Origin: CAYXBG01 sp964463145
GTDB taxonomy: Bacteria > Acidobacteriota > UBA6911 > RPQK01 > CBDAPI01
DNA: 5,454 bases
NCBI GenBank assembly: GCA_964463145.1
Contig: CAYXBG010000105.1
Location: 1 to 5,454, forward strand
Direction: 5' to 3'
Each line of letters starts with the position of its first letter. Position 1 is the stretch's first letter. This document shows, in pieces, positions 1-5,454 of this stretch. Made by a program: the position numbers and the translations under genes. The notes beneath the pieces are model-generated. The model made no database searches. It had not been told where the DNA came from and was given only the letters and a program-made list of their open reading frames with translations.

Positions 1-742
1 CGGCATGTTCAATGATCACACCAGCTGGTATGTCACCCGATATGGCAATATCCCAGCGGCTGTCGAAAGGGCCATTGAAGAGATGCGGCTACCCCAATTT
101 ATTATGATTCATCCAGCGGGAGACAATGGCTATTATACTGATTCTGCAGATGGTCGCGCCTTATACGAGGAGGCTTTCCAACAGGATTTACTTCGTGAAG
201 CGGAAGCTAATTTCCGAATTTCTAGAGATCGTGAGGGCCGAGCTATTGGCGGCACTTCAATGGGTGGTTATGGGGCTCTCAAGCTGGCTTTTAAGTATCC
301 CCATATGTATGGAGCGGTAGCTGCAAGCTCGCCGATAGTGTTGACAGGCAAGAATCCGTTTCGACAATTGAAATGGGACGGATCAGATCGTCGCGCACAG
401 TTTTTTAGTGGCCTGATTGCGCGAGTCTACGGAGAGCCTGTGGACCTAAAGCATTGGGATAATAACCGGTTAGACGCTTTGGCCGGAAATGATTTGATGG
501 GCTTAAACGTCCTGATGCTTTACGGGACAGCGGACAGGTACAATAGAATGATTCCGATGGAAGCTGGGATTCGAAAACTGAATGCTCTGCTCGAGGCCAA
601 GGGCGTGGCATCTGATCTGCGTGTTTACGAAGGCGAGGCGCATGGCTGGAGTCTTGTGATGGAGCACTTGCGAGAAATTCTTGAATTCCTGACTGCCAGG
701 TTTCCCAAGAATCAAAAGGTCACGGTAAAGGCTGATAGCTAA
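1..742 (+). CDS. Putative esterase, alpha/beta-hydrolase fold (5'-truncated by window edge)
   Basis: This is the C-terminal part of a serine hydrolase of the 'putative esterase' family (esterase D / tributyrin esterase-like), which cleaves short acyl esters; the substrate cannot be told. The reading frame is open to base 1. The codons before the first visible ATG (base 5) give Gly and probably His, so the text reads HGMFNDHTSW, the usual oxyanion-loop region that follows the first core strand in this family. The true start therefore lies upstream and ATG 5 is internal. Counting from ATG 5, the nucleophile elbow GTSMGGYGALK places Ser at 85, a likely acid Asp at 177 (YGTAD) and the His at 213 (EAHGW). 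The order and spacing fit a complete catalytic triad. The gene ends with TAA at 740-742 and converges on the Bkd operon, so it has no visible functional link to it. The family call is firm; the substrate is unknown. Confidence 0.88.
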   Translation, partial: GMFNDHTSWYVTRYGNIPAAVERAIEEMRLPQFIMIHPAGDNGYYTDSADGRALYEEAFQQDLLREAEANFRISRDREGRAIGGTSMGGYGALKLAFKYPHMYGAVAASSPIVLTGKNPFRQLKWDGSDRRAQFFSGLIARVYGEPVDLKHWDNNRLDALAGNDLMGLNVLMLYGTADRYNRMIPMEAGIRKLNALLEAKGVASDLRVYEGEAHGWSLVMEHLREILEFLTARFPKNQKVTVKADS

Positions 743-758
743 GCAACTTAAGGGTTGT

Positions 759-775
759 TAGGCCTCTTAGGCCTA
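759..775. terminator. Short hairpin between convergent genes, possible bidirectional terminator
   Basis: TAGGCCT and AGGCCTA form a perfect 7-bp inverted repeat around a 3-base loop (CTT), lying in the 48 bases between the esterase stop and the E2 stop. The position suits a shared terminator for two convergent transcripts. Neither strand has a T-run after the stem, so it is not a canonical intrinsic terminator. AGGCCT is itself palindromic, so the two arms are also direct repeats. Confidence 0.3.
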
Positions 776-790
776 GATAAAATAGCCACT

Positions 791-1978
791 TTAGTCCGAA
801 AGCAGTTCGGGTTCCTCTATGGTTCTTATCATCTCGTTCAAGAACTGGGCACCTACCATCCCATCTACTACTCTATGGTCCAGCGAGAGGCTTAGATTCA
901 TCACTTCTCGGACTACCACTTCCCCGCCGCACACCATCGGCCTCGATAGAATTTTGTGTACTCCTAGAATGGCGACCTCAGGGTAGTTAATGATAGGCGT
1001 AGCAAAGATTCCGCCAAGTGCTCCCAAGCTAGTTATTGTGAAGGTCCCCCCTTTTAAATCAGCTAGTTGCACCTTTCCGGACTTAGCTTGAGCCGAGAGG
1101 TCCTCAAGCTCACGTCCGAGTTCAATGAGGGTCTTCTGGTCCGCAGACTTCAGGACAGGCACCAACAATCCTTTATCCGTAGCCGTAGCAATTCCTATAT
1201 TGTAGGTTGTTTTCAGCTCAATGATTTGGTGTTCCTCGTCCAGCATAGCGTTCAGAAGAGGGTATTGCTTTAGAGCTAAGACGCAAGCCTTGACTAGAAA
1301 AGGAAGAAAACTGAGATGTGTTTCTGAAGAAGTAGTGTTAAGGCTATCACGTAGAGCCGATAACTTGGTGACATCCACTTCATCGACATAAGTGTAATGG
1401 GGAGCAAAACGCTTGGCGGCCACCATGTGGTCCCCGATTTTTTTGCGGAGCCCCCTATAGGGTAAACGGTTGTTATCCACATTTTTCTCTAAATGTGTGG
1501 ATTTCTCATTGGGCTCGGCGGAGACAGTTGCCTTTTCCACGTCTTGACGGGTAATGCGCCCTTTGGCACCAGAACCTTGCAGGGTTGCGAGGTCTATCCC
1601 CGCTCTTCGGGCTAGTTGTCGGACGGCCGGTGTGGCTATTGATTTCTCTTTGCTAGGCGGAAGCGGAACAGGATCCATTGCTAGGGATTTTCCGGTCTTG
1701 TTTGGTGGAGATGCAGGTACTGCCAGTGGCGGTTCTTGGTGAGTCCCTTCAATTACTACAAGTGTAGTACCAACAGCAACAACATCCCCCTCAGCTCCGA
1801 CAATACTCAGCACGGCTCCTGCTACTGGTGAAGGAATTTCAACAGTAGCCTTATCGGTCATGATTTCGACCATTATTTGATCTTCCTCAATGACTTCACC
1901 AGCCTGGATCAGCCATTGCACTATTTCCCCTTCAACAACGCCTTCGCCAAGATCGGGTAACTTAAATTCGTACGGCAT
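791..1978 (-). CDS. bkdB: Branched-chain 2-oxoacid dehydrogenase complex, E2 acyltransferase
   Basis: This is the dihydrolipoamide acyltransferase core (395 residues). It accepts the acyl group made by E1 on a swinging lipoyl arm and passes it to CoA. Domains in order: one lipoyl domain (about 1-77) with the lipoylated Lys43 in MTDKATVEIPSP; a Pro/Ala/Lys-rich linker (about 78-112); a peripheral-subunit-binding domain (about 114-150, ATPAVRQLARRAGIDL then GSGAKGRITRQDV); a second linker; and the CoA-acyltransferase domain (about 170-395) ending in the active-site motif DHRVVDG (His368, Asp372). The single lipoyl domain and the text around Lys43 resemble Pseudomonas-type BkdB. The ATG at 1978 lies 15 bases after the E1-beta stop, in the same order as classical bkd operons. 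No good Shine-Dalgarno is visible, so translation may be coupled to the gene before. The family is certain; branched-chain rather than acetyl specificity is inferred mainly from the E1 partners. Confidence 0.93.
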   Translation of the reverse strand: MPYEFKLPDLGEGVVEGEIVQWLIQAGEVIEEDQIMVEIMTDKATVEIPSPVAGAVLSIVGAEGDVVAVGTTLVVIEGTHQEPPLAVPASPPNKTGKSLAMDPVPLPPSKEKSIATPAVRQLARRAGIDLATLQGSGAKGRITRQDVEKATVSAEPNEKSTHLEKNVDNNRLPYRGLRKKIGDHMVAAKRFAPHYTYVDEVDVTKLSALRDSLNTTSSETHLSFLPFLVKACVLALKQYPLLNAMLDEEHQIIELKTTYNIGIATATDKGLLVPVLKSADQKTLIELGRELEDLSAQAKSGKVQLADLKGGTFTITSLGALGGIFATPIINYPEVAILGVHKILSRPMVCGGEVVVREVMNLSLSLDHRVVDGMVGAQFLNEMIRTIEEPELLSD

Positions 1979-1993
1979 TGTTTTTGAAAATTC

Positions 1994-2971
1994 TCAGAAA
2001 GATAAACTGTTTTGAGCTGCCTGAATAATTCGGCCAGTAGTTGGGAGATAATGATTTTCGTGAGAGTAGGGAAACGGCGTATCAAATCCAGTGACTCGAT
2101 ACACTGGTGCCTCAAGGTGGACGAGGGCTTTCTCGCTTATAGTAGCGGCCAATTCAGCGCCAAAGCCACAAGTTTTCGGTGCTTCATGCACTACAATTGC
2201 CCTCCCCGTTTTGCATACGGAATGTATAACGGTCTCCACATCATAAGGAATTAGGGTGCGCAGGTCGATAATCTCCATTGAGAGTCCATACTCATTCTCA
2301 GCTTGTTTTGCTGCCCTGAGGGCCAGAGGCACCATTGCTCCATAAGAAACCACGGTAATATCGGTGCCTTCGCGTACAGTATCTGCCGTGCCGAGGTCAA
2401 TGGTATAAGACTTGTCTGGCACCTCGCCCCGGGAGGCTCTATAAAGACGCTTCGGTTCCATGAAAAGAACGGGATTATCGTCTCTTAGGGACGCAGTAAG
2501 CAGGCCCTTTGCGTCGTAAGGATTGGAGGGGATTACTACCTTAACCCCGGCCGTGTGGGCAAAATAGGCTTCCGGGCTCTGAGAGTGGTAATGGCCTCCT
2601 CGGATGCCTCCTCCAAAGGGAGTCCGAATTACCATGGGACACGTAATACATCCACCTGAACGATAACGCATTTTGGAAAGCTCGTTCACTACTTGATCAA
2701 AGGCTGGGTAAATGAAATCAGCAAACTGAATCTCGGGAACTGGTTTTAGGCCATAAATGGCCATTCCGATAGCTGTTCCGATAATGCCAGTTTCGGACAG
2801 AGGCGTATCAAACACACGCTCCTCACCAAACTCCTCCTGAAGCCCTTGAGTGGCCCGAAAGACACCTCCGAAGTGACCTACGTCCTCTCCAAACACAACC
2901 ACCTTGCTATTAAGACGCATCTCTTCTCTTATTGCAGAGTTAATGGCTTGGAGAAGGTTTAGTTCGGGCAT
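1994..2971 (-). CDS. bkdA2: Branched-chain 2-oxoacid dehydrogenase, E1 beta subunit
   Basis: This is the beta chain (325 residues) of the thiamine-diphosphate-dependent E1 heterotetramer, which decarboxylates branched-chain 2-oxoacids from Val, Leu and Ile and reductively acylates the E2 lipoyl group. Visible motifs: FGEDVGHFGGVFRAT (28-41); PLSETGIIG (57-65), whose Glu60 matches the cofactor-activating glutamate; EIQFADFIYPAFDQ (80-93); GHYHSQSPEAYFAH (126-139) with the active-site histidine region; MEPKRLYRA (171-179); HEAPKTCGFGAE (262-273); and a C-terminal transketolase-type domain. The EPK-LYR, HSQSPEAYFAH and HEAP signatures are those of branched-chain enzymes; pyruvate-type E1-beta chains differ there. 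Length is normal for the family. The ATG at 2971 lies 15 bases after the E1-alpha stop (TGA 2989-2987), indicating one operon. No strong Shine-Dalgarno is visible. Confidence 0.94.
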   Translation of the reverse strand: MPELNLLQAINSAIREEMRLNSKVVVFGEDVGHFGGVFRATQGLQEEFGEERVFDTPLSETGIIGTAIGMAIYGLKPVPEIQFADFIYPAFDQVVNELSKMRYRSGGCITCPMVIRTPFGGGIRGGHYHSQSPEAYFAHTAGVKVVIPSNPYDAKGLLTASLRDDNPVLFMEPKRLYRASRGEVPDKSYTIDLGTADTVREGTDITVVSYGAMVPLALRAAKQAENEYGLSMEIIDLRTLIPYDVETVIHSVCKTGRAIVVHEAPKTCGFGAELAATISEKALVHLEAPVYRVTGFDTPFPYSHENHYLPTTGRIIQAAQNSLSF

Positions 2972-2986
2972 TTTGATAGTTCTATC

Positions 2987-4087
2987 TCAGGCTTTTTGCT
3001 TGATAGTCATAGCATCCAGAGAACGTTCAAGTTCTGCCTGCTGCTCCCTAAGATTCCACGGTTGATCATCAAACACATCGGTAAAAATTGTATCAATCGG
3101 AGGTGGGCCATGCGCTTCAGCTTCACGAATGGCAGATAAAATCGCATCCTTTATCTCTGTTTCCAGAGCACGGTCCTTTTTTTCATTCCAATGGCCTTCT
3201 GAAATCAGGTATAGGCGCAGTCGTTTCAAGGGATCCCGGTCTTCCCAAAGGCGCACTTCCTTATCGTCTCGATAGGATCTTGGGTCGTCTGACGTTGAGT
3301 GTCCGGTGAGTCTATAGGTATAAGCTTCGATAAAAACCGGGCCATGACCTTGGCGAGCGTGCTCTGCTGCGTCACGCGTTGCATTGTAAACGGCGAGCGC
3401 GTCATTGCCGTCCACACGAACCCCTTCGAAACCGTACGCTGCCGCCTTTGATGCTAATGATGGGTTAGCTGTTTGCCGATCGACTGGAACTGATATTGCC
3501 CACTGATTATTTCGGCAAAGAAAAATAACAGGTGCATTCAAACTCCCTGCAAAGTTTGCTGCTGCGTGAAAGTCCCCTGTCGAGGTGCTTCCATCGCCAA
3601 AATAGACAAGCGCGATATCCTTTTTCCCGGTGAGCTTTGCGCCAAGTGCTAAACCTGTAGCGTGCGGTATCTGTGTGCCTACTGGGCTGGAAACTGATGC
3701 GTAGTGCAGGTGAGGCAGGGCGTAATGATTGGGCATCTGTCGACCCTTAAAAGTATCCTGATCGTTTCCGAAAAGTTGGTTACACAATTCCTGCAGTGTA
3801 AAGCCGCGCAAAAGGGCAGCCCCCAGCTCTCTATAACAAGGTACGATCCAGTCGGTTTCTTCCAGTGCGGCAGCGCTCCCTATAATTGAGGCTTCTTCAC
3901 CAATAGATGCAACATAGAAAGCGATCCGACCCTGTCGCTGCAGTTTGATCATTCTTTCGTCAATGCGGCGGTTGAGCAGCATCAGACGGTATAACTCAAG
4001 AATTTCTTTGGGCTCCAGGCCTGGGACAGACTGCCCTTTCTGGACAATTCCTTCAGCACTGAGCACCTGAAGCATCAAATTTGACAT
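2987..4087 (-). CDS. bkdA1: Branched-chain 2-oxoacid dehydrogenase, E1 alpha subunit
   Basis: This is the alpha chain of E1, carrying the thiamine-diphosphate binding motif. With the ATG at 4087 it has 366 residues. Motifs: RQGRIAFYVASIGEEA (51-66); KGRQMPNHYA (114-123); the cofactor motif from GDG at 164-166 to NN at 193-194; RVDGNDALAVYNATRDA (224-240); and the phosphorylation-loop region YRLTGHSTSDDPRSYR (258-273), with the HSTSDD core that in the mitochondrial enzyme holds the regulatory serine. The C-terminal FTDVFDDQPWNLREQQ also resembles branched-chain E1-alpha. The open frame continues upstream to a GTG at 4375. That 96-codon extension looks unlike any E1 N-terminus, and conserved-looking text begins just after Met 4087, so ATG 4087 was chosen. 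No Shine-Dalgarno precedes it; instead a TATAAT sits 7 bases upstream, suggesting leaderless translation. It is the first gene of the operon. Confidence 0.93.
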   Translation of the reverse strand: MSNLMLQVLSAEGIVQKGQSVPGLEPKEILELYRLMLLNRRIDERMIKLQRQGRIAFYVASIGEEASIIGSAAALEETDWIVPCYRELGAALLRGFTLQELCNQLFGNDQDTFKGRQMPNHYALPHLHYASVSSPVGTQIPHATGLALGAKLTGKKDIALVYFGDGSTSTGDFHAAANFAGSLNAPVIFLCRNNQWAISVPVDRQTANPSLASKAAAYGFEGVRVDGNDALAVYNATRDAAEHARQGHGPVFIEAYTYRLTGHSTSDDPRSYRDDKEVRLWEDRDPLKRLRLYLISEGHWNEKKDRALETEIKDAILSAIREAEAHGPPPIDTIFTDVFDDQPWNLREQQAELERSLDAMTIKQKA

Positions 4088-4094
4088 CAAAGTA

Positions 4095-4124
4095 ATTATA
4101 TCTTTGGCCAATCGAAGTTCACAA
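4095..4124 (-). promoter_or_regulatory. Sigma70-like promoter of the Bkd operon, giving a leaderless mRNA
   Basis: Read on the minus strand, TTGTGA (4124-4119) and a perfect TATAAT (4100-4095) are separated by 18 bases. Only seven bases (TACTTTG) lie between the -10 box and the E1-alpha ATG at 4087. A start site 7-8 bases after the -10 would fall at 4088-4087, on or next to the A of the start codon. The -35 matches the consensus at four of six positions. This is a sequence-based prediction. Confidence 0.55.
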
Positions 4125-4390
4125 GTTGAGAGCCTCCGGTCATGCTTCTGGGCCAAGCATTTTGTCGCTCTGGACATTGGAATCAGTAAGAAAGGTCGAG
4201 CGGGTAGCCTTGAAAGGACATCGCAGTCAGTGGTGCTGGTCCGCAAAAACCTCTTAATTCTCCGAGGTGATCTCCAGTCTAGAACAAGAAGGATAGATGA
4301 AAATCGGTCTTGGTAACTCTTGTTGCGTTCTGGAATCCTTTTAATACTACATATGTAGCTGTCTTGGCACTTCACTGGAAAGGATTTCGT

Positions 4391-4524
4391 ACTATAAATA
4401 TAGTGTGAAGTCTCAGGGGGAATGAAAATCTGTCGTAGATTTTGCGCCTTATCACAAGGCGATAGAAAAATATAAACTTATTTATATCAGTAGTTTAAGA
4501 TAATATATTCTTTTAAGTTAAAAG
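4391..4524. repeat. Cluster of five perfect inverted repeats
   Basis: Five perfect dyads follow one another. ACTATA-AA-TATAGT lies at 4391-4404. AAAATCT-GTCGT-AGATTTT lies at 4425-4443. CGCCTT-ATCAC-AAGGCG lies at 4445-4461. ATATAAA-CTTA-TTTATAT lies at 4470-4487. CTTTTAA-G-TTAAAAG lies at 4510-4524. The second, third and fourth have 4-5 base loops and could fold as adjacent RNA hairpins on either strand. The first and last have 1-2 base centres and look more like protein-binding dyads. None is followed by a T-run of the kind expected for an intrinsic terminator. The arms do not share one sequence, so this is not a simple tandem operator. The base composition makes some short AT dyads likely by chance, but the GC-rich third one and the density are not obviously explained that way. 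Confidence 0.6.
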
Positions 4525-4594
4525 CGTTAAAGGCCTGTTGCCTGCGTCCAAACTTTATGCCCGCAGAACGCAGTTTCTGTGCTATTATGTTGCC

Positions 4595-4888
4595 ATGAGA
4601 CTTAGGAGCGCTTCAGCAGGCCTTGGTAGTCGCCCTTTCCCTGAGTCTCGATCTGAGCGAAACCTAGCTGTAGCCATTCTGCGACAAGCGTGGCATGAAG
4701 CGGTTATGGATTTGAGGTCGGTGAAGGAGACCTCAAGAAGTGATTACCGGGTCCTCCAAAAAAAGGCGATCGAATGGATCAGTACTGACGAGGACGGTTT
4801 TCCCTATTGGTGCAAGTTGGCCGAGGTGGACCATCAGGCGGTCCGGCAGCGGCTTTGCGATGCAGTTAAACGCCACCTCAGCGCCTGA
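4595..4888 (+). CDS. Small hypothetical protein
   Basis: I do not recognise this protein by name. From ATG 4595 it has 97 residues. A basic, Ser/Arg-rich N-terminus is followed by a predicted helical core (LAVAILRQAWHEAVMDL) and a C-terminal block with WISTDEDGFPYWCKLAEVDHQAVRQRL. The arrangement 'W-(I/L)-x-(S/T)-D/E-rich, aromatic, then a Cys-Leu-Ala helix ending in VRxRL' resembles small proteins of unknown function common in proteobacteria and phages. It has no signal peptide or membrane segment, so it is probably cytoplasmic. An in-frame TTG at 4538, preceded by AAAGG four bases upstream, would add 19 residues (116 in all). I prefer the ATG, but its only support is a TATTAT six bases upstream, so the start is unsure. 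It converges with the selenoprotein gene 83 bases downstream and diverges from the Bkd operon. Confidence 0.5.
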   Translation: MRLRSASAGLGSRPFPESRSERNLAVAILRQAWHEAVMDLRSVKETSRSDYRVLQKKAIEWISTDEDGFPYWCKLAEVDHQAVRQRLCDAVKRHLSA

Positions 4889-4971
4889 AGCTCTCGATAA
4901 TATCCTATTCTCGGCTGCCGGTTATAGTTCTGTTACAGGTTGGGCTAGTCCTCGATGTCGGTCCCGGGGGG

Positions 4972-5220
4972 CTATGTTATCGCCTCATCGATCATTGCAG
5001 TGAGCTCCTGAAGTTCTGGAAAACGGCCCTCTGCAAGTTTGGAAAAAAGAAGAGTGTCGTTCAGGCTGACTTCAAATCGTCCTCCTACCGAAGGGACGAG
5101 TGTTACAGAAGTCATTTTTTTTCTATATTTTAGAAGTAATTCTAGCGCCATCCAGGCAGCTCTTGGAGTGTAGGTTCAATCGTCGCAGTAGATAATTGTA
5201 AGACAACTTTTCTTGGACAA
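4972..5220 (-). CDS. SelW-like selenoprotein (Rdx family) with in-frame UGA as selenocysteine
   Basis: Reading TGA at 5178-5176 as selenocysteine gives an 82-residue protein, the normal size for bacterial SelW-like proteins. Residues 9-15 read IIYCDDU, the CxxU redox motif at the end of the first strand of the thioredoxin-like Rdx fold. It is followed by TYTPRAAWMALELL (16-29), VTLVPSVGGRFEV (39-51), and LLFSKLAEGRFPELQEL (57-73), all hallmark blocks of the family. Such proteins are thought to be small thiol-selenol oxidoreductases in the cytoplasm; the partner is unknown. The start is TTG at 5220, six bases after a perfect AAGGAG; no ATG or GTG occurs in frame between it and the upstream stop TAG at 5319-5317. 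The frame is unbroken on both sides of the UGA and stops at TAG 4974-4972. A stem-loop just after the UGA fits a SECIS element. A sequencing error of a Cys codon (TGC/TGT) is the main alternative. Family assignment is strong. Confidence 0.9.
5144..5161 (-). promoter_or_regulatory. Candidate bacterial SECIS stem-loop
   Basis: On the mRNA, counting the U of UGA as 1, A18-G19-C20 and G22-C23-C24 pair with G30-G31-C32 and G33-C34-U35. U21 is bulged and the 5-base apical loop is UGGAU. A bulged U in the stem, a G within the first two loop bases and a distance of about 20 bases from the UGA are the features described for SelB-binding bacterial SECIS elements such as that of E. coli fdhF. The hairpin lies inside the coding sequence, as it does in bacteria. 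The stem is short, so this rests on position and shape, not on computed energy. Confidence 0.65.
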
Positions 5221-5226
5221 AGAGGA

Positions 5227-5232
5227 CTCCTT
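5227..5232 (-). promoter_or_regulatory. Ribosome binding site of the selenoprotein gene
   Basis: AAGGAG lies at 5232-5227 on the minus strand, with a six-base spacer (TCCTCT) before TTG 5220. It fixes the start codon of the selenoprotein. It is the only strong Shine-Dalgarno seen in the window; the Bkd genes have none of comparable quality. Confidence 0.75.
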
Positions 5233-5356
5233 CGCGAGGATAGCAATTCGGGTGCTCAGTTCAATAGAGTCCAAGCTTAGCCGGAACTGATGGGCAAGTC
5301 TAGCCCTGAAAAATGCCTAATCTGGGACCATCTGAAAAAGGGTCTCTTTAAATCCT

Positions 5357-5386
5357 TTGCCCGACCGAGCTTGCTTAGTCTATAAT
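5357..5386 (+). promoter_or_regulatory. Sigma70-like promoter of the tRNA-Asp gene
   Basis: TTGCCC (5357-5362, four of six consensus positions) and a perfect TATAAT (5381-5386) are separated by 18 bases. A start near 5393 would leave a short 5' leader of roughly nine bases before the mature tRNA end at 5402, removed by RNase P. Confidence 0.65.
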
Positions 5387-5401
5387 CTGCAGTCTTCAGG
5401 C

Positions 5402-5454
<53 letters not shown>

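Larger units (their letters stand above)
4088..4594. other. Divergent intergenic region with no convincing gene
   Basis: This stretch separates the Bkd operon (leftward) from a small hypothetical gene (rightward). Bases 4088-4375 are open on the minus strand in the E1-alpha frame, but the translation is rich in Arg, Ser and Cys, matches nothing I recognise and is read as non-coding. It holds the Bkd promoter at 4095-4124 and a perfect 12-base palindrome CTACATATGTAG at 4345-4356. Bases 4376-4537 are clearly more AT-rich than the flanking genes and are dominated by inverted repeats, listed separately. A TATTAT at 4583-4588, six bases before the ATG of the hypothetical gene, could be its -10 box, though no convincing -35 is seen. 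Confidence 0.55.

Noticed and set aside
1554..1742. Plus-strand open frame inside the E2 gene, and similar frames inside E1 genes and the esterase
   Set aside because: They lie opposite or within strongly supported coding sequences and show no recognisable motifs.
2975..2986. GATAG-TT-CTATC dyad at the E1-alpha/E1-beta junction
   Set aside because: The arms are only five bases and the loop is too small for a stable RNA hairpin; it is likely chance.
4088..4375. 96-codon N-terminal extension of E1-alpha from GTG 4375
   Set aside because: The translation is rich in Arg/Ser/Cys, lacks similarity to any E1 N-terminus or targeting peptide, and contains a sigma70-like promoter next to ATG 4087.
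4889..4971. Terminator between the convergent hypothetical and selenoprotein genes
   Set aside because: Only very short dyads and no T-run are visible on either strand.
4740..5003. 87-codon plus-strand open frame from GTG 4740
   Set aside because: It overlaps the better-supported hypothetical gene in another frame and runs over the 3' end of the selenoprotein gene; its composition looks non-coding.
5237..5264. Possible selenoprotein promoter TTGAAC-16-TATCCT on the minus strand
   Set aside because: Both boxes match poorly, and the predicted start would fall at or inside the Shine-Dalgarno, so it cannot serve the SD-led TTG start well.
5306..5339. Direct repeat CTGAAAAA (5306-5313 and 5332-5339)
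   Set aside because: Eight A-rich bases repeated once are expected by chance, and there is no link to a known element.

Overview
The window reads as a moderate-GC bacterial chromosome fragment carrying ordinary metabolic genes, a small selenoprotein gene that conventional gene calling would miss, and the 5' part of a tRNA gene. Nothing in it is phage- or transposon-like. A branched-chain 2-oxoacid dehydrogenase operon, a SelW-like protein with an in-frame UGA and a tRNA-Asp of bacterial type fit a free-living, selenocysteine-using bacterium (proteobacterial or a neighbouring lineage). I cannot name the taxon from the sequence alone.

Layout. Bases 1-742 (+) are the 3' part of an alpha/beta-hydrolase esterase gene whose start lies upstream of the window. 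It converges on a three-gene minus-strand operon (4087 down to 791) encoding E1-alpha, E1-beta and E2 of a 2-oxoacid dehydrogenase complex. Motifs in all three proteins point to the branched-chain (Bkd) type rather than pyruvate dehydrogenase. E1-alpha and E1-beta form the thiamine-diphosphate decarboxylase and E2 is the lipoylated acyltransferase core. E3 (dihydrolipoamide dehydrogenase) is not in the window and must come from elsewhere. A sigma70-like promoter lies so close to the E1-alpha ATG that the mRNA would be leaderless or nearly so.

Bases 4088-4594 hold no convincing gene. An AT-rich stretch in the middle carries an unusual run of perfect inverted repeats (4391-4524) between the divergent Bkd operon and a small hypothetical gene (4595-4888, +).

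Bases 4972-5220 (-) encode an 82-residue SelW-like (Rdx family) protein. Its CxxU redox motif uses an in-frame TGA at 5178-5176. The gene has a strong Shine-Dalgarno before a TTG start, and a stem-loop just downstream of the UGA fits a bacterial SECIS element. Because of the TGA and the TTG start, standard annotation would see only a 59-codon ATG fragment. Divergently, a sigma70-like promoter (5357-5386) leads into a tRNA-Asp(GTC) gene cut off by the window end.
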